The position numbers were made by a program, and so were the translations under genes. Positions 1 to 12,963 of a stretch of 64,000 nt of DNA are shown here, piece after piece. This DNA comes from Allolobophora icterica (Eukaryota > Annelida > Clitellata > Crassiclitellata > Lumbricidae): assembly GCA_963556255.1 (NCBI GenBank), contig OY744616.1, positions 15,990,346-16,054,345 of the forward strand, given 5' to 3'. The notes beneath the pieces are model-generated. The model saw only the letters and a program-made list of their open reading frames with translations, was not told the origin of the DNA and did no database searches. Each line of letters opens with the position of its first letter. Position 1 is the first letter of the stretch.

Positions 1-272
1 GAGGCGCTATAGAAATATTCGGAATAATACTAATTACATTGGCACTGTGTTAAGTTCTTGTAATATAGTGTTATAAAACATTTTCAAGCACCTCCAAAAA
101 CACTGCTTCTACGGCCACGTAACTGAGCTGATCATACCCTTGAAGATCATTTTTATATAACTGAGTTAGAAATTAATAGCCTTGTCGTATCTGTTCTAAC
201 ATTTTGCATGCAATGTTCTAATCAATTAAATATTTACTGATTTCTTAAAGTTTAATTCGATTTTGTTTATAG
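1..272. other. intronic sequence upstream of first visible dynein exon
   Basis: AT-rich sequence with no exon I can support. It ends in a pyrimidine-rich 3' splice site (TTTTGTTTATAG) just before the first dynein exon at 273. The first 20 bases resemble the short 'GCGCTATATAAATG' retroposon tail motif seen elsewhere in the window. Confidence 0.5.
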
Positions 273-3200
273 GAATTGTGGTCCTAATAACCAAAGCTGA
301 GAGGAAAATCCTGCCGAAGTACTTGCACCCAATTCTGTTTCGCCAGTTTCAGTCGGATAATGAACAACATGTTACTGTCGAGATTGGTGGTAAAACCGTT
401 GTGTGCCACCGAAATTTCCGACTCTTTCTCAGTATTTCTGTACCGTTAAGTTTTAAAGGTAGGCAAAACATATAACTGCTTCTGCAGGTACTTGAGTTTT
501 AGATATGTGGTGGCCTGTAGATTAACTGTTGTAATTAAATGTAGTTTCCTTGACATACAGTGTGCAGCTTAAGTCATTTCTGAGGTTGTTGTTGTGTGAG
601 ACCTTGAACTGATCCTTAAGAAACAACTGCTCAGCAATTAATGATGTCTTTTCATTAAATAATGGCACTATATAAATTGAAGGAAATAAGTGATAGTAAT
701 AAATAAATAGTCAGATAAAAAATTATCTGTAATGAGTGTTTGTAGGTTAGAGGCATCGATAAGGAGTTTTCGAATGAGCAGTTTCGCTGTTCATTTTTGC
801 GGATAGCACAGTACATAATATCCTTTTTAACTTTTGAGAGGTTCACAAAAGGTGCTATATAAATGTTTGGATATATAAAGATTGCTGTATATTTAAAAAC
901 TTTAGAAACTTCTATGTCAGTGCTTTGTTACATATACCTCATTATTTTTTAATGGTGATTTTCTGTACGTAGGTGACGAATTGAAAGAAGTTAAGATTGG
1001 GAAGATGAGCGTTATTGATCTGACCTTGAGTCAAGAGGGTATCGTCAACCACGTGTTGCGGGAGATTCTGGCGATTGAGAGGCCAGAGTTTGAGGCTCAG
1101 AAACGCTCCATGGTCAAGGACTTCCAGCAACATAAAAAGGAATTGGACAGTTGCCAGGTATACCAGACTGTTTGGATAAAGTTGAAACAATAATACGAGG
1201 GACTGTATCTGATGCAATTCACTAATTTACCAGCTGTAATATATATATACATATAAATTTATATGTATTTTGTTGGAGGTCCCCTGAATAAATTAAAACT
1301 CTTGCTTTGGTTTACAATAAAAGTATATTGTTGTAAATGAATAATTCACGACAAATTATACCTTTCCAAAATGAACAGAATCAAAAGTCAACAAAATTCA
1401 GCTGAGAAGCATCTGTGGAGAAAGACTAATCCAACTGTTAAATGGAGAAAAGTGCAAAATTGTAATTCTCTGTTGTTTCTGGTGATGCTGAGTTGGGTGT
1501 TGTTTTCATGCTCACTGCTGAGTTGGGTGTTGTTTTCAGGCTGACTGCTGAGTTGGGTGTTGTTTTCATGCTTACTGCTGAGTTGGGTGTTGTTTTCATG
1601 CTCACTGCTGAGTTGGGTGTTTGTTTCATGCTCACTGCTGCGTTGGGTGTTGTTTTCAGGCTGACGTAATGGACAGGGTGTTGAAGATGGGTGAACAGAT
1701 GCTGGCAGATAAAACGATGCAGGGATTTGTGGACGAATGTAAAGCCAACGTCGAACGTCTCCAGGCGATCCTTGGTGACGCCAAGACTCTTCAGGAACTC
1801 CTGGAACGTAAACGAGTGCCCTACTTTTCAGTTGCGACTAACTGTGCTAAGCTCTACGAGATCATCAGTCGAATGACGGTTCTTCATCCTGCCTATCACA
1901 TGTCGTTTGCTGAGCTGTCGACGCTTGTCTCCGAAACTGTGGTGGCGAGATACAGGGGCAAAGGCAACACTGGTATAATGACTCGGTTAATAATTAATAA
2001 TGAAACTTATTAGGTATGATTATGTTGTTGGTAATGACTGCAGTGTTGCTTTGTCAACACAGTGTGTAATAATGACTTAAACCTGGCAGAGATTAAATTA
2101 GTTCAAGTGTATAATTACAAAAATGTATTCATACATGTGTATAGATCCATTACAGTTGTAAGCAGTGCATTGAAAAATTGTGAATTACGTGCATCTGTAT
2201 AAATGTGTTGTAATTGTAAATGTTTTTAATAACTTCTATTGTGCCGGTGTCTAATGCACAAGGCATCAACCAATGGTGCACCAAAACCAAGCCATAATTG
2301 GGTCAATATCCAAGAGATAGTTCGCTAAGACAGAGGTCAGTCAGAGGTCAATCTGCTATATATGTTTAATGCAATATATATTCCATGTAATTTGTGTACA
2401 GCTGAAGTGACTTCTGCAGTGCTATCTTCTCTCACTTGTTATTCAATTGACCAGCTTCTATTTATCTTGAATCATGGTTCTCAGTTGATTGGTAGGCTTG
2501 GTCATATTCCTGTCTTCAGCATTGCTAAATTGCATTGGTTGCTCCGCCAAATGAAAAACTTGATAGAATTTGTTATTTTTCATATTATGCATAACTGATC
2601 ATTTCCCTACTCTCTTCCAGGTCATATATTGTCGCCTCTGGCATAAAGTGTATCCTCATTTCACACCCACAAACCAGGCGCCTTGCTGTAGTCAGTCATT
2701 CAATCCAGAATATGTTACCCACTAATCTCTTCTTCTTTTCTTCTGTTGTTGATTGAGGGTAGTTTAGTGTTTTGCAGGCTTAAGGGTTCTCAAAGCTGTA
2801 GCTCCAGAAATAGTTTATTATTTTCTACTTGAACTTGTGGTGATTTATGGATTTGTTTATAAATTTGTTTTCCTAGGTGCACTTGAGGCGAGAGCTACAG
2901 AACTGATTGATGCAGCAACAGAGGCTGTTTTTCATCGCGTTTCAAGCACAATGTTTGAGCGACATGTTTATCTGTTTGCGTTGTTGGCTACTTTTGAGAG
3001 ACTGCGCCTCTCCCACCAGCTGACCAACAATGAACTGGCGCTGTTTGTGAATGGAGTTGATACGTCAGCCGTTGAGGACAATGCTGTCTGTGAAAACAAA
3101 CCACTGTGGATGTCTAAGAAGGTTTCAAAGTCAACCTCGGTCTCCGTGTCTCTGTGTGTCTCTTTGTGTCTCTCTGTCTCTCCCTGTCTGTGTCTCTCTC

Positions 3201-6200
3201 TGTCTGTGTCTCTGTCTCTGTGTCTCTTTCTCTGTCTCTGACTCTGTCCATTGCCTATTATTAAATAATTGATCCTTTCTGTTTTTAAACTTTGTTATCA
3301 TCCTTTTGTTTAATTTTTGATCTAAAGTTGGTGTTTATCTGTTACTTCCTAATTACTTTGAACACAGTATGCAATATTTTCTTATTTAAAAGTTTTAGAA
3401 CTTATGATATGTTTAGGACCTAGCAGCTCCAAGTTAATTTTGAGTACTAAAGATGTGGCAAAAACTCAATATCTGCCTGATGTGATAGAATACTTTGCAC
3501 CAGAACCCTATCACAACTGCTTCCTTTTAACAAGAATTCGGTCTGGGACTGAACCCCAAAATTAACCTATCTTTATAAAATTATCTCGTTAAAACACATC
3601 TCATTATAAGATGTTTCTTGATTTGGCTCCCAAAGGCAAATTATAACGAGTGTGTGGTGTAAGTGTTTTTTTTGTTGCATTTCTGTAAGATTGTGTCAAA
3701 TTAGTTGTTTAGAACTTCTGCATACAAGACTAAAGATTGAAGTTTAAGATAAGATCTGCATTTAAAATTGGTTAGAATGATTTTGGTTTCAAATTTCAAG
3801 CAATGTCATGTATTTACATCTCTTCGTGTGATAGGTGTGGTTGGACTGTGCGGCTCTGGAGTCGGCCTTGTCCATCTTTCGCCCTCTCAGAGAATCATTC
3901 AACAAGCATAGTGGCGAATGGCAAGAGTATTTCAAGGTCAGACCAGTTCTAATCTCATCTGTGTATTTCTGAATTTCCGCTGTGAAAATGCACAATGCAT
4001 TGATCGCTAGTGGTTATGATGTGACACTCTTAGGCAAGCTAAACACTAAACTCCTTTAATTGTCATTTTTATATCGATTGAGACGTGGAATAAATAAGTG
4101 ATTACCTTACCTTACTTTACCTTACCAGACTGTAGCTATATTGGATGGTTTGCTGTAATTTTATAATGTGATCTTGTGAATTTTCACTTGTAGTGTCCAT
4201 TTGACATATTAAATCCATGGCCAGGAAACTGGGTCAGGTCAGCCTCCGTTTTCCAGAAGTGTCTCCTGTGGCGTATTTGTGTCCCTGAGAGGGTATGTAT
4301 CACAAACCTTGTCGCATTCACTTGTGGTTACATAGGAATACAGTGCATTAACTCAAAAAGTATAGTAGGCAGTAGAGCAGGTGATGTTATACTTGTAAGA
4401 CATGTATTGTGAAGAATAACAAATTCTAACTTTCTGTTTCTCATCTGATTTCCGTTCTGCCAGTGTTTGTTGTGCAAGGCAACAGTGCATAGCAATTATA
4501 TGGCTCCTTTTAAATCCACTCTAAGACACTGTCAGTGATGCACCACGTCCTCCAGACGTTTCAGTTTTCACATGCGCCCACTGGGGAGACGGGGACAACT
4601 GGGAGAGTTACTGTAGATGGGATATGTCCTTAAGTACTGCTGTCATCCTGTAGCAGAGCGGGAAGTGTCTGGCCTCGACACCTTGGTAGAATCTTAATAT
4701 CCAGAGCTGCAGTGTTCACGGGTGCTACTGCTCAAATAACAGCTGATGGACATTAGAAATGATAGCCAGTCCCAAAGTGGCTACTGGTGAAGCCAGCATC
4801 TAATTACTGAAGCTCGAGTAGCTACAAGCACAATTTCTGCACAGTACGATTGGGGAACTCTAGGAAACCCATTCAGGCCTTGCTTTACAAGCAGGAAGCC
4901 CACCCTTTTTGGAGTGAGATGCAGTTCGCATTGGTGCCTCCACACCGACACACTGAATGAGGAGCACATGAGTTCATGTAGTATCTCAGCTGACCATGGT
5001 ACAATAAACACTAGTAGGCACCAGTTTGTGCAGCTTAAAACATGATGTCAAACAGATCCTCACATCGTCTGCAGAATGATAACCTATGCTTTGACTAAAA
5101 TCACTAGAAACAAACTCTGGGAAAACCCGAAATTCAGTCCGAGTAGCTATCGGCTAATAAGAGGTTTCTTTAGATTTATTTGCATCGATAAAATTATTTA
5201 TATGTTTGAGGCTGATTTTGTTGCATCATGGTTGACTTTTGCGTCTTTTTCAGTTGTGGGAGATCTGTTGGCCGTTAGTCGTTCATGAACTGGGTGGCAC
5301 AACACATCGCCCACAAAACTATAACATACGTGAGATTTACAAGAAAAGTTCGAGTTCAGTTCCAACTGTCTTCCTCCTACCTTCATCTCCATTCCCCAGC
5401 GACACTCAAGAACTGGACTGTACTCAAGGTACGTAAGATCCATGTGTGTTTGTGTGTGTGTTTTTTTATATACTGTATACACATACATACATACATACAT
5501 GTATGCACACATATATACATATATATAGTCTTCAGTCTTTAATGTGAATTGTTGTTATTTTGTCTTTACTTGTTGTTAGTTTATCATTATTTTTATGTCT
5601 GGTATTTTTATAGTGCCCCTTTTGAATGACAACCATTAGCTCATAGCGCTTTGCATTTGTGCATTAAGGACTTATTGTTGTGTGAAGATTTGTATTATGT
5701 GAAAGTTAATATTACTAAATACACTGCATATGCACTAGTAGCAGCTTGGCTTAGTCAGATGCTGTGAACAAGTAAGTCTTTAATTTTCTTCCTGTTCAGT
5801 TTCCATGCAATGGAAGGCAACAGTGCATTAACAGTGTTACTCTCACCTAATCGGTCACCATTTCAGGCAACCAGCTAGCATGCCTATTAAGTTTGTATTT
5901 GGCAAATCTAAAAATTGGGAGCAGTTCAGCACAGGTAGATAAGGGCGAATCTGCTCTGGCATAACAAGTCAGTGTTTAATCTAGAGTTAGAGAAGCAACA
6001 AGTCCAAAAGAAATTTTGTTAAATATCATTTGCATGAAGACCACCAAAATGGATTTGATTTGTGATTCATCGGGACAAAAAATGATTGATTGAATCATTG
6101 ATTGAATGATTGATTGATTGATTTGTTTATTTATTTATGGTGCTTGTTATGTGCACAAAATCAGTAAATGAATCTGAGGCATAAAATAACATATGTGATG

Positions 6201-9200
6201 TGATCTGACAAAACCAGGCTTATATCATGCAAAAATGAAATATGACTTTTTCATACCATATTAATCAGAACAGTTTCCCCTTTAAAATGAGCCCTTATTT
6301 GGTCCAATATCTTAATATTTGACAGAGTTATGACTATTTTAAACTCAGAAACTGCGATGTTACAGTTTTCGGGAAACGCGATGCAAAGATGTGACATAAA
6401 TTGTCCATAGCAACGGGCAGATACGTTTACTGCAATGATATGTATTTGATATCAGTTTAAATAGCAGACATTTATGTGACCGCCGTTGAATAGCACATAG
6501 TCCCAGCTTTCCAACGATACCAAGTTCAATTGGGGTGGAACTTTTTTGAGAGACGGCAATGATTTAAAAATGCACTAAAAAGTCAGATTTTGACGCTTTG
6601 TAAACAACCAGTATTCACAAATAAAATTAATAAAAAAATATTTCTAGACTAAATTTAGCTATAATACTTGGCGAATAAGTAGATTATACCATGTACTACA
6701 CGAAAATGAAAAAAAAATAAAAATCGACCTCTGACACCCCTTTCACTAAAATCGACCATTTTCTCGATTATACAGTCTTCCGACATAAGCCTGATTCTGT
6801 CAGATCGAATCACATATATGAATATGAGCCATATGAATGACAGACCATGGATATATGCACAGACTAAGGCTTCATTTCCCTTTGGCTGAGGTGTTTTCTT
6901 GGAGTAGTGCTTTATAAATGTCTGTTTACGTGTTAAATTTCTTAATTACATTGAATACCTTCTTCCTTTAGATTGAAAGTTAAGACTTGCCAGTTCTGGA
7001 CAGCATTTCCTAAGTTGACACAAGTTGCCAGTTCTGGACAGTATTTTCCAAAGTGGACTGTCTCCTCTGTCTTTGCCTTGACAGGATTTTCATGAGGTGG
7101 TTTTTGTAACTTGTGAACAGGAGGACTGTGTTTTTCACATCCGACTTATGAACTTCAGCAGTTGGCTCGAGAGATGTCTACGGAGAATCGGGTGCGCACC
7201 ATCGCTTGCGGCCTTCCCACGCAGGTGGTGGAAATTGAGAGTGCGCTGAAAGAGTGCACGCAGATGGGTTACTGGCTTGTGCTGCAGAATCTACATCTCT
7301 GCCCTCAACTGAGTCCTGGCATTGCTGAGCATTTTCAGGTAGGTGAGTCTTGGGTTCAAACCCAGGGCCTGCTTGAGATACCATTTATCACAGTGAATGG
7401 TTTAATAGATGGATCACCTTAGCATTAACCTGATTGGCAATGTAATTTTCTGCTGGTGTAAATGTTGCATGAGACTGTATTAGACTGGAGTTTCAGTATG
7501 GTATGCGGTGGTGTAGCGGTATGTTCTGTGCCTTGTAATTGGAGGGTCACAGGTTCGAATCTACCTCAAGCTACTGCATAGTGACTTTGGACAAGTTTCT
7601 CACCTAGAATTATCCATGAATAGGTTGGTTCCCCCTGCACTTGGCCTTCGAATGGCGCTTTGGAAGTTCGGGGATTATGATTACGACGATGATGCTATTA
7701 TTGGAAGCCATGTCAAGCACTGCTTTATAATGAGGTCGTTTTATGTTCTGAAGCTGAATTAAATGTAGGAACTGTGTCCCCAGGTATATTGCAATAGATA
7801 TAAGGTGGTTTCAGCATATAATATTTCAGCTTAGTTTTTATTATTAAGTTGGGTATGTTCTGCAGACTGCTGCTGACAGTGAGAGAGTGCAGATTTCACC
7901 AGTCACTCATCAGTCTTCTAAGCAATTTACTCCAAAAGATGAAAGGACAGAAGGCAAAGAAGGCGGAGAAGTATTCCACAAAGACTTCCGATTGTGGATA
8001 ACAGCTTCTGCAGACCACATCAGTTCCATTCCAGGTCTTTATACACTTTAGGCATATTCCACTACTGCAGCAGTTTTTAACTTTATTTTTATTGTACCAC
8101 CAGGTAAAAAATTGAATGTTGTCATACCACCAGCAAAGGTCAGATCAAAAACAACAGACGAGCGCAAAGTAACCTTGCAATTAGCGTAGGACTGTAGGTA
8201 TACAGATAAATTTAAAAATTAATATATAATTTTAAGAATGTAATCTTTTTGAATTTTATTGTGTACCACTTAGTGACACCAGGCATACTACTACTAGTGG
8301 TGTGCATACCACCATTTGAAAACTGCTGCACTACTGCTCACAACATGGTTCTGAAGCCGTTACTTTCCAAGAATTGTTACTTTTTCTGAGAACAGTTACT
8401 TTTTAATTTATTTGTTTTATGGATATTTATGTGTTCTTACTGCAAACATTGAGATGTAATGAAGCTTCTTCCTTCCAAGGTGTTCTGATGCTTTGTGATT
8501 AGTTAGGTTAAAAATAATAAGTTTTAATGTTAACGATTGTGGTGGTGATGGTAGTGTTGGTAGTGGTGGTGGTGATGATGATTATTTTCTGATGATTGTC
8601 TAGGTATTTTGATGCAGCATGGACAGATTGTTACTTGTGAAGCAACGAATAACTTTCAGAACCATCTGCTTTGCACCTATGCGTCAACACAAATGCTTTT
8701 CAGCAGAGCCAACATTAAAGACGTTACAGCATATAAGGTTTGCTGAATTCCTATGTATCGTAATCGTAATCTCCAAACTTCTAAAGTGCCACTCGAAAGT
8801 CAAGTGCAGGGCAACAGCCTATTCATCAGTGCTGGACAGCTGTAGGTGAGTAACTTGTCCAAAGTCTCTACACAGTGGTTTGAGATAGATTCGAACCTGT
8901 GTCCCTCCAGTTACAAGGCACCGAACATACGGCTACACCACAGCGCCCCACAGTATTGTTGCTGTTTCAATTATTTAGCATACTTTAGACTTAGAGTGAT
9001 GTTTTCAAAGCTTTTTAACTGTTACCAGTTATTTCGAAGACACACAACATATGTAAGACTGTGAAATTAATCATTGCCACTCGTCCAACATCTAAATATT
9101 TAGATCTACATACTGAGGCATGTTTCTTTATATATGTAAGGTACTTTTCAAAAGCGCTGATGTTTTCAGATCCGCAGTACGACATACCAGATGGCGCTGT

Positions 9201-12200
9201 CTCTGCTTCATTCACTTCTCCTTTATCGTCAGAACTACACAAGTCTTACAACAAACAAGTTTGGCCGATTCTGCAACTGGTCATTGGACGATCTGGCGCT
9301 TGTCATTGACAGTCTGCATTTGGTTGCTGGCAATGACTGTCCTGACAACACGGACATTGCAGAACTGGTTGGAATCATTTACGGCAACCGTTGCTCTTTG
9401 ACCTGTGACACAAAGTGGGTGTATGAAGCAGCCTACAGCCTCCTCACCTCTGTTAACAACCCCAAAGAGGCAAGTCATGCAAGTTGTTGAAAAGTTTGTC
9501 ATTTAATCATTTAAAAAAATTTTGCTTATGAAATTTTTAATTAAATTTTCTCTTTGCAGTTTTCATCATTTGAAATTTTCCATTTCAGCATTTTAATTAT
9601 CATTTAAAATTGTATGTGTCTACCATTCTAATTATGCTACATCGTCTTTATATTACTTACTTACCTTTTGTATCTAAAATTTAACCTTTAAATAATTTTT
9701 ATTTGCCACATTAAAATTTACTATAAATTTTTTTTAATCTCTATGTTATATCTTTAAGTTTTAATGTATGAAATTTGTTATTACCACTCAAACTTATAAT
9801 TATTAGTAAATTTCTGTATTTACATAGAGCCGCTGAATAATGATGAAGCAATATTAGTGCTACAGAGCATGAAGACTGGTCATGGTCCCTAGCCAGTAGC
9901 TAGCATTCAATCCATGAGCTAATCAGTCGCAGCAATTGTAGGGTAATAATACTGTTAAAGTTTTTAAAAAATGAGGAAAACATGGAAAATTAGAGTGAGC
10001 AGGTCATGAAAAACTATGCAAAAGTGGGACTACGGACAGGAAAAGTACAGAAATTAGAGAAAAAACACCAAGAAGTTATTGGAAAAGTCAAGGAAACTAA
10101 AAAAAGGTGATAAGAAACTTCAGCGACTGTAAACATTGAAATCGGTTCTAAATGTGCTGAGGATTAAAAAAGAAATCATGCGCTTTAGTACATACATGCA
10201 TACATATAAATACTAACGTCTTGTCTAAGCAGTTACTAGTTGAAAGGCAGATGTGGAATGTGATAGAGCTGTGACAATAAAGAACTGATCTAATGAATGC
10301 TTTGACATTTGCAGAAGGTGAGATGTACATCGGGTGTGACAAGCGTTTTGCCACTGCTGCTGCTGAATGAGAAGGATGGATTTGAACGTCAACTGACTTC
10401 ACTGATTGAACCTCATCCCAATACCATCGGCATATCTGCTGATATACAGGCAGAATTCCTTCAGATCCACAGCAAGTAAGCATCTCAGTCTATTTACCTT
10501 TCAGAAATTCATAAAGGCACTATATAAATGTCCAGATGTATGCCTACGTATACTTTTATTCTTATTTCATCTGTGTTCACTTGTCTGTCTTTTATGGCAT
10601 GTGTGTACATGCACGTGCGCATATTAATAGACGCTGGTAGCAGTGCATTATTGTCAAACTTCATATGCCAATAAACCCCCCAGCATTTATTTGTACAAAT
10701 CATTATCCTTGAGTGGTAGTTATTTGTACAAATCATTTCTACCTTCCAGTAAAACAAGTACTGCAGTTAGCAGTACTTGTGGCAAAAAGTAACACATATG
10801 CTATGTGTTACTTTTTGCCACAAGTACTGCTAACTGCAATGCTAAGAGAGGGGTGCACATCTTTCTCAGCTTTGTCTGATGGAATCATAGCACGTATGCT
10901 TGTACTCATATACTAGAACCTAAATAAGATCCAGAATTTTTACACTGGTGTTTAAGAAGCCAGTGTTTATGTGCCCACATTTGTTTGCCTCTTCCTAGCC
11001 ATTGCCTCTTGCTGGAAGCTATTGGAGTCTGGTGTTTAATTAGGACCCAATGCTTAGGTTTACACTATATAGATTTCCACTTGACTAATCGTTGTACATA
11101 TACATTCTTTGCTGAGCAATATTTTCTTGGCTGGAGAGCCATAAATATGCAGCTTCCATCTTTCAACAGATTTTTGTGTGCAGGGTTATGTGAACTCTTA
11201 GAACATCAGTAAGTTTTTGGCATTTCACAACCAAATCTGAAGATCTGACAAAATCAAATGTAATGTAACTTGCCAAAGTGTTTCTCTTTCACACACACAC
11301 AGAAGCTGTATAAAGTAAACCAGCTTATTCACTAAGAGGATAATTGACTTAAATCTGCAAATCAGGCTTTGGATCAGTTTCAGAGCCCGGTTGAAATGCG
11401 AATACGTGTAGCTAGTTCCTTGAAGCCAAGGCACATTGGCAAGTTTTAACCTAGAGGAGATTATCCTCTAACAAGAATCTTTTTAATTTGTTTACATATT
11501 GTCTGTGTAGACGTCTCCTGAATGACCTGGTGAGGGTGATGGGTGATCCAGCATCCCTCAGAATAAGGTTTCAGACGGCATACCTGACCACCGAGACCAT
11601 CCTTCTCAACATCCAGGTCCGCCTGTCGAAGTTTCCTCAGATTCCACCTAAAAACGGTTCCCACCTCTATCCCCTCGACCTGTTTCTCCAGTCAGAACTT
11701 GATGCCTTCCAGGAACTCCTGGACCTAATCTCTACAGACGTCATCCAGTTACTGCTCATAGTGAGAGGCGAGTTGGCTCCCAGTCCCATCTCCCACGAGG
11801 CTGTGATCGAACTTAGCCAGCATAGAATTCCTCCAAAGTGGCAGAAGGCATCTCTCTTCTCCCCCGTCACCGAATTGCTTCAGTGGATAAGCGTGCTAGA
11901 AAGGCGCCTGCAGCTGACCATTGACTACCTGCCAGCAAAGACTCGGCCTGCCGTGTTTCAGATCGGAGCTTTTAATCGACCCGATCGCCTCCTGCAAGTA
12001 ATTCTACTCCACTCGGCTCGTCAACAGTTCAAAAGCGTTCACACAAGCGCTCTTGATATTCAGGTCAGTCAACATCAACAAGAGTCAGATGTAATGAGGC
12101 AACTTCTATCATGCCATGATACTCGTAGGAACTTGCCCAGTACACACACCAAACAATCACACACAACCAATAGTGCCCAAGATAAATTGCTGTCGGACAA

Positions 12201-12963
12201 GATACCATATTCGTCACTTTATTGTTCAATACTTTTTCTGTCTTTAAGTGAAATAAGTATGAGTTAAATTTCCAAAGGACGAAATGGGGGAGTGATTTTT
12301 CTGGGGCGAATTACAGGGAACAGAAAAATCCGCAAACCAACATTACCTTTGCCAATGAACCCTCTAATCTTCAGCACTTACACATAAATGGTTGCAATAC
12401 ATTGCACTTTGATAGACGTATTTAGAGTTTTGCCATAAGTGAATGCACTTAAAGTAATCGCTATTAAAAATTTATTCAGTTACAAATAACCCCCAGGCCT
12501 TTTAACGGCCATATTTGTGTGGAAGAGTTCTTGTTGATAATTTCTGCTTAGCAGGATTGGAAGTTTAACATTTTTGGTATTCAATATTTTGCAGATTCTT
12601 CCACATGGCAGTGACGTCTCAAAACAGCCATTAACTGGAATTTATGTGGAAGGTCTTGTCTTGCACAACGCCATCTGGAACAAGTACAAGGCAAGCATAG
12701 ACGAAGGAATAGCTTCTGTTGGGGCAAAGACGTCGGCAGCCGATCAAGTCAAAATGCCAGTCATCTGGCTGCGACAGAAAGACAAAGGCATCAACAATCA
12801 ACGAGATCAAGAACCCAGTAAATATTACTATGACTGTCCAATCTATGCATCTGGAAAGGCCGTGCAACAGTCGTACTTTGGATCACTCCAGCTTCCAAGC
12901 AGCGTCAAGCCATCGGTCTGCCTTGGTCGGCAAGTCTTTCTGTCCTGTGATTACCCCAAGTGA
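273..12963 (+). CDS. DNHD1: dynein heavy chain, C-terminal part, DNHD1-like (14 exons, 5' end outside window)
   Basis: This is the C-terminal 1,068 residues of a dynein heavy chain-type ATPase. Exons: 273-458, 973-1157, 1660-1972, 2877-3121, 3835-3936, 4194-4292, 5254-5428, 7121-7338, 7866-8034, 8604-8737, 9170-9469, 10315-10475, 11511-12063 and 12595-12963. All junction phases agree and the stop is TGA at 12961. Family landmarks in order are an AAA5-linker segment with NFRLF, the AAA6 large domain (FQKCLLWRICVPER), YWLVLQNLHL, FRLWITA, FGRFCNWSLDD, the C-terminal helical domain (RLLNDLVRVMGDP) and the final beta-barrel (GIYVEGLVLHNAIW, PVIWLRQKD). These match the motor's C-terminal half; P-loop modules AAA1-4 would lie upstream. 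Divergence from standard axonemal chains (AAA5 poorly conserved, 'YGNR' in place of the usual YGGR) suggests DNHD1 rather than an outer- or inner-arm chain; this subtype call is an inference. DNHD1 is linked to sperm flagella. Intron 9470-10314 has a GC donor. The introns carry a MITE, two SINEs, one hAT and a perfect hairpin. Confidence 0.85.
1491..1670 (+). repeat. 30-bp minisatellite spanning a dynein 3' splice site
   Basis: Six consecutive 30-bp units of the form AGTTGGGTGTTGTTTTCATG + CTCACTGCTG. The last unit (1641-1670) contains the real 3' splice site (AG at 1658-1659) and the first bases of the exon. The second unit (1521-1550) also keeps the functional-looking TGTTTTCAG|GCTGAC; the other four have ATG where the AG would be. 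Confidence 0.9.
6190..6818. mobile_element. non-autonomous DNA transposon (MITE), about 630 bp, in dynein intron
   Basis: The two ends are imperfect inverted repeats of about 36 bp: left 6190-6226 (contains GATCTGACAAAACCAGGCTT) and right 6782-6818, whose reverse complement contains GATCTGACAGAATCAGGCTT. The interior is AT-rich with no coding capacity. Target duplication is unclear (possibly ATAT), so the superfamily is not assigned. It lies in the intron between exons 5254-5428 and 7121-7338; a GATT-type simple repeat at about 6080-6130 lies just before it. Confidence 0.7.
7498..7655 (+). mobile_element. tRNA-derived SINE, plus orientation
   Basis: An A-box-like TGGTGTAGCGGTATG is followed about 40 bp later by a B box GGTTCGAATCT, then by GACTTTGGACAAGTTTCTCA. 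A second copy, about 85 percent identical, lies inverted at 8822-8957 in the next intron but one of the same gene. Confidence 0.75.
8068..8328. mobile_element. hAT-like MITE, 261 bp, in dynein intron
   Basis: Ends are CAGCAGTTTTTAA and its inverted copy TTGAAAACTGCTG. The element is flanked by a perfect 8-bp duplication CACTACTG (8060-8067 and 8329-8336). An 8-bp duplication and CAG-type termini are hallmarks of the hAT superfamily. There is no transposase. Confidence 0.85.
8822..8957 (-). mobile_element. tRNA-derived SINE, minus orientation
   Basis: The reverse complement reads GGTGTAGCCGTATG (A box), then ACAGGTTCGAATCTA (B box), then GACTTTGGACAAGTTACTCA. It is the inverted partner of the SINE at 7498-7655. 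Confidence 0.75.
10762..10838. repeat. perfect 37-bp inverted repeat (hairpin) in dynein intron
   Basis: Arms 10762-10798 and 10802-10838 are perfectly complementary with a 3-nt loop (TGC). The arms begin TGCAGTTAGCAGTACTTG. It lies in the intron between exons 10315-10475 and 11511-12063. Confidence 0.9.

Noticed and set aside
2837..3241. Read-through of the dynein exon into a VSLCVSLCLSVSPCL tail
   Set aside because: The tail is a TCTG-rich intron; the exon ends at the donor after AAGAAG at 3121, and the next exon continues the dynein sequence in phase.
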